Assembly: GCA_910575075.1 (NCBI GenBank) | Contig: CAJTCY010000012.1 | Span: 1 to 64,000 of the forward strand | DNA from: Lachnospiraceae bacterium | Lineage (GTDB): Bacteria; Bacillota; Clostridia; Lachnospirales; Lachnospiraceae | Length of the DNA stretch: 64,000 nucleotides | Reading direction: 5' to 3' | Shown here: positions 59,361-64,000 of the stretch, piece after piece | Layout of the letters: every line of letters starts with the position of its first letter | Numbering within the stretch: the stretch's first letter is position 1 | The notes under the pieces: generated by a model | The model's database searches: none | The model's input: only the letters and a program-made list of their open reading frames with translations | What the model was told of the DNA's origin: nothing | Program-made: the position numbers and the translations under genes

Positions 59361-61061
59361 TTATAATTTTATTCCACGGTACCGGTTCAGACAGGCGTAA
59401 ATTTCCTGTTTTCTCGGCAATGCGAATCCACCCGATACATAACTGCCGCCGCAGACGGCAGAGATTCCTTTCTGCTCTAATAATTTCCAGAGTTCCTCTG
59501 CCGTTTCTCCCAGAGTACGTTTTCCGTCAAACAGACGAAGCTGCGCATGTTTCATCAATTGCCCAAGAGCTGCGAGCTGTTCGGCATCTGTAAGCTGTTC
59601 CACATATCGTAAATCAAGAGTTTCCCGGTTGATCAGGATAGAATCTTTCCCCTGAACTTTAATTTTAATACGGTCATTTTTACAAAAGGCATGATCAGGC
59701 TTGACAGGTCTTGCAGCAGAAGGCTTTGAAGCGGGTGCGACAGATTCTTTTGGGAGAGGAAAATCATCTGCTTCTTTTTTGGCGGATTCTGTAATATCTT
59801 TTGGAAGATAATGGTCCATTTGAATGATGCAGTCTGCCTTGTGGAAATAGGAACCAGAACTTCCAGCCACCAGGATGGTGGATATTCCATAGACAGAAAA
59901 CAATTCTTGTATACGGTCAATAAAGGGCGTGATTGGCTCAGAATCCCGATGCACCACCCGCTGCATCAGTTCGTCCCGGATCATAAAATTTGTGGCGCTG
60001 GTGTCCTCATCAATGAGAAGAAGACGGCTGTCCGCTTCCATGGCTTCCACTACATTGGCAGCCTGGGAGGTACTGCCGCTGGCGTCTTCAGTACAGAAAT
60101 GTACCGTGTCTTTCTGATTGGGCAGGTTGTTGATGAACATGGAAATATCCACCTGTTTGATGCTTCTCCCATCTTCCGCACGGATTTTCACAGCCGTGCC
60201 GTCAGTGATGACATATTCTCTTCCGTCTCCGGCAATATGGTTATAGACGCCTAGTTCCAGGGCCTTCAGCAATGTGGATTTGCCATGATAGCCGCCCCCT
60301 ACAATCAGTGTGATTCCATTTGAAATCCCCATTCCTGTAAGTTCTCCATGATAAGGAAGCTTCAGCGTAACTTCCATGGATTTCGGCGAGACAAAAGGAA
60401 CAGCATTTTTCATAGGACGGTCTGAGACGCCTGATTCTCTGGGAAGTATGGAACCATTCGCTACAAAGGCAGCGAGATTTAAGCGAGTCAGCTCCTGGCG
60501 GATAAATTCCTGATCCTCAGAAAGTTCCCGGTTTTTCTGGACAGATTTTGCATCTAGGGAGCGGTAGTAGAGAGACTTTTTTACGCAGCCGGGGAGAAAA
60601 TCAAATAAGATTCGGCAAAGTTCTCTGGCATTGATGGTCCGTCCATTTGCGGGAAATCCGATTTCCATGCGGACAGATACAGCCCCGTTTGCATCTATTT
60701 CACATGCTGTCCGCTCCAGTATTTCCTGCCCGCAGAAACTGACGGAGAGCAGTCCGCTTTTGCCGGAACCCTTAGCCTTGAAAGTATAAGCATGTACCTC
60801 TCTGGAAAATTGCCGGATCAGATAGTCCTGCAGAGCAATTCGCTTGTGTCTCAGATCATAAAGTTCTGCAGGAAGATCTGCCAGTTTTCCTGGGACATGG
60901 ATACTGACTTTGGAAGGAGCAGCAAAAGGGTCTCCCTGGACATGGTCGATGGACAGGACATAACCGTCAAACTGCCAGCTTCCTCTGGTATCTTTGTAAG
61001 CCGGATAGCCTCTGTGGTCTATGCGGTTCAGTAATTCACGTAAATCTGCCGATGTTTTCAT
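59361..61061 (-). CDS. ABC-class ATPase (COG3044)
   Basis: Protein of 566 residues of the predicted 'ATPase of the ABC class' family. The N-terminus has LRELLNRIDHRGYPAYKDTRG, the P-loop is GGGYHGKSTLL (about residue 265), Walker B is LLLIDEDTSATNF and the segment VAGSSGSYFHKAD follows, all characteristic. It lacks membrane helices. Cellular function is not established for the family. The start is taken at 61061 because AGGAGG precedes it on the minus strand; a longer frame to 61202 would run into a repeat element. It stands alone between two palindromic elements. Confidence 0.9.
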   Translation of the reverse strand: MKTSADLRELLNRIDHRGYPAYKDTRGSWQFDGYVLSIDHVQGDPFAAPSKVSIHVPGKLADLPAELYDLRHKRIALQDYLIRQFSREVHAYTFKAKGSGKSGLLSVSFCGQEILERTACEIDANGAVSVRMEIGFPANGRTINARELCRILFDFLPGCVKKSLYYRSLDAKSVQKNRELSEDQEFIRQELTRLNLAAFVANGSILPRESGVSDRPMKNAVPFVSPKSMEVTLKLPYHGELTGMGISNGITLIVGGGYHGKSTLLKALELGVYNHIAGDGREYVITDGTAVKIRAEDGRSIKQVDISMFINNLPNQKDTVHFCTEDASGSTSQAANVVEAMEADSRLLLIDEDTSATNFMIRDELMQRVVHRDSEPITPFIDRIQELFSVYGISTILVAGSSGSYFHKADCIIQMDHYLPKDITESAKKEADDFPLPKESVAPASKPSAARPVKPDHAFCKNDRIKIKVQGKDSILINRETLDLRYVEQLTDAEQLAALGQLMKHAQLRLFDGKRTLGETAEELWKLLEQKGISAVCGGSYVSGGFALPRKQEIYACLNRYRGIKL

Positions 61062-61140
61062 TTTTTCCTCCTCAAAAATATTCTGAAATAGCAATAAATT
61101 CATTATATTTTTAAAGATTGCTTCTGTCAAATCAATCTGC

Positions 61141-61350
61141 AAAAGAAAATTTTGAGTTTCCCCATTTTTTGATTTTATAGTACCAAAAGGTTTCCAGCAC
61201 AAAGTGATGGAAACACTTTGTACAGAAAAGTGCTATGGAAAGCTAGCTTTCCAGACACTTTTTGTGCAAGATGTCTATGCTGCCAAAGGCAGCAAGACCT
61301 TTTGGTACTAAAGTTGTTATTAAAAATGGGAAAACTCAAAAAAAGAAAAT
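61141..61350. repeat. Family A palindromic element, copy 3, with 10-bp target duplication
   Basis: The 190-bp element (61151-61340) has termini TTTGAGTTTCCCCAT and its inverse and is inverted relative to copy 2. The perfect direct repeat AAAAGAAAAT flanks it (61141-61150 and 61341-61350). It lies in the divergent gap between the ABC-class ATPase and the purF-like gene. Confidence 0.93.
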
Positions 61351-61353
61351 AAC

Positions 61354-61381
61354 TTGAAAAAGTTTTTACATCTGATATAAT
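61354..61381 (+). promoter_or_regulatory. Promoter of the purF-like gene
   Basis: TTGAAA (61354-61359), 16-bp spacer, perfect TATAAT (61376-61381), 54 bp before the start codon. The end of family A copy 3 lies exactly 13 bp upstream of the -35. Confidence 0.75.
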
Positions 61382-61435
61382 ACTTACGGTATTAGAATTA
61401 ACTGACAGGCATCAAGAAAGAAATGAGGTAGACCT

Positions 61436-62842
61436 ATGGGAGGATTTTTTGGAGCGGCATCCGCACAGGACTGTGTATTCGATTTGTTTTTTGGCATTGA
61501 TTATCATTCTCATTTAGGGACAAAACGCGGAGGAATGGTAATGTACGGCGAAAATGGGTTTGACCGTGCCATTCACAACATTGAAAATGCACCTTTTCGA
61601 ACGAAATTTGATAAAGATATCCAGAAAATGTCCGGCAGAATGGGAATCGGCTGTATATCTGATTATGAGCCGCAGCCTCTTTTGGTGCGTTCTCACCATG
61701 GCACCTATGCAATTACGACTGTTAGTAAGATCAATAATATGGAAGAACTCACGAAAATACTTTTTGAAAACGGGCATTCCCACTTCCTGGAAATGAGCGG
61801 AGGTGATATCAATGCCACAGAGATGGTTGCGTGCCTTATCAATCAGAAAGAGAATTTAATAGAAGGAATCCGTTATGCGCTTGAATCGGTGGATGGTTCC
61901 GTATCGATCCTTTTGATGAATGAAAAAGGAATTTATGCGGCAAGGGATAAATGTGGAAGGACACCAGTTGTAATTGGCAGGAAGAAAGATGCTTTCTGCA
62001 TTTCTTTTGAGAATTTTGCATACAGGAATCTGGGATATAAAGATTATAAGGAACTGGGACCAGGAGAAATTGTTGTTGTGACAGATAAGGAATGCAAGAC
62101 TTTGTCGGCTCCCGGCAAGGATATGAAAATATGTACGTTTTTGTGGGTTTACTATGGTTATCCAGCAAGTTCTTACGAAGGAACCAGTGTGGAACAGATG
62201 CGATATGAATGCGGCAAAAGGATGGCAAAGCGAGATCAGGCAGCGCCGGATATTGTTGCCGGGGTACCAGACTCAGGGATAGCGCATGCGATCGGATACG
62301 CAAACGAATCAGGAATTCCGTTTTCCAGACCCTTTATTAAGTACACGCCTACGTGGCCGCGTTCCTTTATGCCAACGATTCAGAGCCAGAGAGATTTGAT
62401 CGCCAAGATGAAGCTTCTGGCAGTGGACGAGCTGATTCGGGACAAGAGCCTTCTGCTGATTGACGACTCGATTGTAAGGGGAACACAGCTTCGCGAGACC
62501 ACGGAGTTTCTCTATGAGAGCGGCGCCAAAGAAGTTCATATCCGTCCGGCATGCCCCCCCTTGCTCTATGCATGTAAATATCTCAACTTTTCACGTTCTT
62601 CTTCAGAAATGGATCTGATTACCAGAAGGGTAATTACACGTCTGGAAGACGGAAATGTGACAGAGGAAGTTTTGAAAGAGTACGCAGATCCCGAATCTCC
62701 CAAATATGAACAGATGGTAGAGGAAATCCGTAAGGAACTTAACTTTACTACGTTAAGATTTAACCGTCTGGACGACATGCTGGATTCCGTGGGAATTGAC
62801 AAATGTAAGCTTTGCACTTACTGTTGGAACGGAGAGGAATAA
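61436..62842 (+). CDS. Amidophosphoribosyltransferase-like protein lacking the glutaminase cysteine
   Basis: PurF homologue of 468 residues. The phosphoribosyltransferase half is intact: GVPDSGIAHAIGYA, the PRPP loop LLLIDDSIVRGTQ and the following flexible segment. The glutaminase half is degenerate: the protein begins MGGFFG where PurF has the N-terminal nucleophile Cys (CGxxG), the HNGN glutamine site reads TVSKINN, and the LQHRGQ loop reads HLGTKRGG. A C-terminal CKLCTYC may hold the iron-sulfur cluster known from Bacillus PurF. It may use ammonia, work with a separate glutaminase, or have a regulatory or different role. A canonical purF probably exists elsewhere. It has its own promoter and terminator. 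Confidence 0.88.
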   Translation: MGGFFGAASAQDCVFDLFFGIDYHSHLGTKRGGMVMYGENGFDRAIHNIENAPFRTKFDKDIQKMSGRMGIGCISDYEPQPLLVRSHHGTYAITTVSKINNMEELTKILFENGHSHFLEMSGGDINATEMVACLINQKENLIEGIRYALESVDGSVSILLMNEKGIYAARDKCGRTPVVIGRKKDAFCISFENFAYRNLGYKDYKELGPGEIVVVTDKECKTLSAPGKDMKICTFLWVYYGYPASSYEGTSVEQMRYECGKRMAKRDQAAPDIVAGVPDSGIAHAIGYANESGIPFSRPFIKYTPTWPRSFMPTIQSQRDLIAKMKLLAVDELIRDKSLLLIDDSIVRGTQLRETTEFLYESGAKEVHIRPACPPLLYACKYLNFSRSSSEMDLITRRVITRLEDGNVTEEVLKEYADPESPKYEQMVEEIRKELNFTTLRFNRLDDMLDSVGIDKCKLCTYCWNGEE

Positions 62843-62897
62843 ATGTAAGCTTATACATAGAATGAAGGCAAAAGACGCTGTACGCGTTTAAAAAAAG

Positions 62898-62937
62898 AGA
62901 CAGACATCACTGAGAGAGTTGATGCTGTCTTTTTTTA
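62898..62937 (+). terminator. Terminator after the purF-like gene
   Basis: AGACAgaCATCA pairs with TGATGcTGTCT across a short loop, followed by seven Ts. Confidence 0.88.
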
Positions 62938-63305
62938 TTTAAATTAGAAAAGATCTTGTCACGCTAAGATGTGATAGTGCCTTTCTATAAAATAAGAAGT
63001 CCTCCGAGCAGGATGCGGTATGGATGCAAGAGCAATTCTATTGCTTTGCAATAAGCATCCGGCGCGGCAAAGTGTGCAATTACCTCATGATTGGGGGGAG
63101 AGCTGAAGTGGATTTGTCCACATTGTTTGAGGGTAGCTATCGCCGAAGCGCCAGACCTGATTGTGCAAAATTGCTGAAAGTTGATAATAATTCTTGCTTT
63201 TTTGTCACTGATAATACATAATGGAACTAAACTATATTATATTTTTTATAATTGCAGATTTTCTGCCCAATTTACAGAAAGCAGAAATACCATACGGAGG
63301 AACGG
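62938..63305. other. 368-bp region without a supported gene
   Basis: It holds the second copy of the 23-bp motif (62960-62982) and a hairpin-prone segment, GGATGC (63020-63025) opposite GCATCC (63056-63061) with an inner AGCAAT / ATTGCT stem. Short frames exist (one of 65 codons from 63024) but have no SD and no recognisable family. GGAGGA just before 63306 belongs to the next gene. It may be a dispersed repeat or a small RNA. Confidence 0.35.
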
Positions 63306-64000
63306 ATGAATCAGGATTGGGAAAAAGTGGGAAAAGATATTTTAAATATTGTAAATGACGCTGTGAATTCCCAGAATTTCAGTGAAATGAATAAGAGCAT
63401 TGCCAATGCCATCCAACAGACAGTGGGAAACATTCAAAAAGGAATGCGTTCAGCGAAAGAGGCGGCAGACCAGGCGGCAGGAATAAGAAAGAGCAGTTTT
63501 TCTTCTGCTGTCCAGGAGATATTGGAGTCTGATACAGAGCGGAAGAAAGAAAAGGAATGTGAGAATTTGCCGGCAGACTGGAGAAGAAGAGATTTATTCC
63601 AGAAGAAAACATCAGTGAAAGCAGGCGGGCTTGTCCTGACCATCTGCGGCTGTGTCCTGAATTCCGGACTGGGGCTTGCAGTAGTAATCTTGCTTCTTGT
63701 TTCCTTGTTTTTAGGTCAGGTTCCCCTGGGAATTAAAATTGCGCTCTCTATTCTGCTTCCCTTTCTCGCAGGAAGTGCAGTGGTGACCTGGAAAGGAAGC
63801 AGCATGCTGTCTGCACTGAAACGGTATCGGAATTACATTAAAAGCCTACAGGGAAGAACTTACTGCAACATCAGAGACCTTGCCGCTCAGAGCGGAAAAT
63901 CTGCCTCTTATGTGGTAAAAGATGTGCAGAAGATGATAGAAAAAGGATGGTTTCGGCAGGGACATTTGAATGATGACAATACATGCCTGATGGTAAGCCA
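63306..64000 (+). CDS. XpaC-like membrane protein (partial, runs off the window)
   Basis: At least 231 residues, cut by the window end. The start ATG 63306 follows ACGGAGGA. The N-terminus is charged and helical (MNQDWEKVGKDILNIVND), followed by two hydrophobic segments (about 105-150), then RYRNYIKSLQGRTYCNIRDL and a winged-helix-like part (about 180-215). This pattern fits the 5-bromo-4-chloroindolyl phosphate hydrolysis (XpaC) family of clostridia, usually followed by a TelA-type toxic-anion resistance gene. Function is poorly known. Confidence 0.72.
   Translation, partial: MNQDWEKVGKDILNIVNDAVNSQNFSEMNKSIANAIQQTVGNIQKGMRSAKEAADQAAGIRKSSFSSAVQEILESDTERKKEKECENLPADWRRRDLFQKKTSVKAGGLVLTICGCVLNSGLGLAVVILLLVSLFLGQVPLGIKIALSILLPFLAGSAVVTWKGSSMLSALKRYRNYIKSLQGRTYCNIRDLAAQSGKSASYVVKDVQKMIEKGWFRQGHLNDDNTCLMVS

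Noticed and set aside
61062-61202. 47-residue N-terminal extension of the ABC-class ATPase
   Set aside because: It would run into the family A element, whereas ATG 61061 has a strong AGGAGG site.
63024-63221. 65-codon frame before the XpaC-like gene
   Set aside because: No SD and no recognisable domain; kept only as part of an unexplained region.

Overview
The window looks like chromosome of a low-to-mid GC Firmicute of class Clostridia, most likely a gut Lachnospiraceae. This is inferred from gene order and protein style: yaaO-yaaR-holB-ricT-trmN-rsmI synteny, rpsF-ssb-rpsR and gdpP-rplI-dnaB blocks, a class B sortase, Big_2-rich secreted proteins and an exosortase G locus. No species name can be supported from sequence alone.

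Layout. 1-7 kb: FabT-like MarR regulator, MgtE, a DUF885 lipoprotein, two small membrane proteins. 5.2-11.7 kb (minus strand): a housekeeping cluster, RsmI, a TrmN6-type methyltransferase, RicT, HolB, YaaR, a guanylate-kinase-like protein and an Orn/Lys/Arg decarboxylase-family enzyme. 12-18.4 kb: a large secreted Big_2 protein, then a chemoreceptor paired with a probably flavinylated lipoprotein. 18.7 kb: initiator tRNA. 18.9-28.2 kb: cysteine-synthase-like enzyme, two cell-wall-peptide hydrolases, a MacAB-type exporter, acyl-CoA thioesterase, sortase B, sirtuin, DUF951. 28.5-34.8 kb: a signalling trio, an HD-GYP response regulator and two hybrid histidine kinases, the second ending in a DegV-like lipid-binding domain. 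35-53 kb: a membrane-anchored hydrolase, rpsF-ssb-rpsR, then an eight-gene exosortase G (XrtG) island lying between rpsR and gdpP-rplI-dnaB. 53.6-64 kb: a 1841-residue GH127-like secreted enzyme, an ABC-class ATPase, a PurF homologue lacking the glutaminase cysteine, and a truncated XpaC-like gene.

The most striking non-gene signal is several families of small palindromic, transposon-like repeats. Family A (about 190 bp, three copies, two with perfect 10-bp target duplications) ends exactly 13 bp upstream of a strong -35 hexamer in all three places. Family B (about 285 bp, two full copies, one with a perfect 11-bp target duplication, plus short footprints) ends exactly 28 nt upstream of a start codon in three places. 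A third element (108 bp) and a REP-like array with a 69-bp period in the gdpP leader add to this. These spacings were read directly from the sequence; the mechanism is inference.

The XrtG island is probably a complete envelope system: a signal-peptide protein with a repeat stalk and a C-terminal sorting-type tail, the exosortase, a GT2 glycosyltransferase, a large PTPS-related membrane protein, two PTPS-fold soluble proteins, a membrane protein and a TIM-barrel lipoprotein that shares a DGxxxDW module with the sorted protein.
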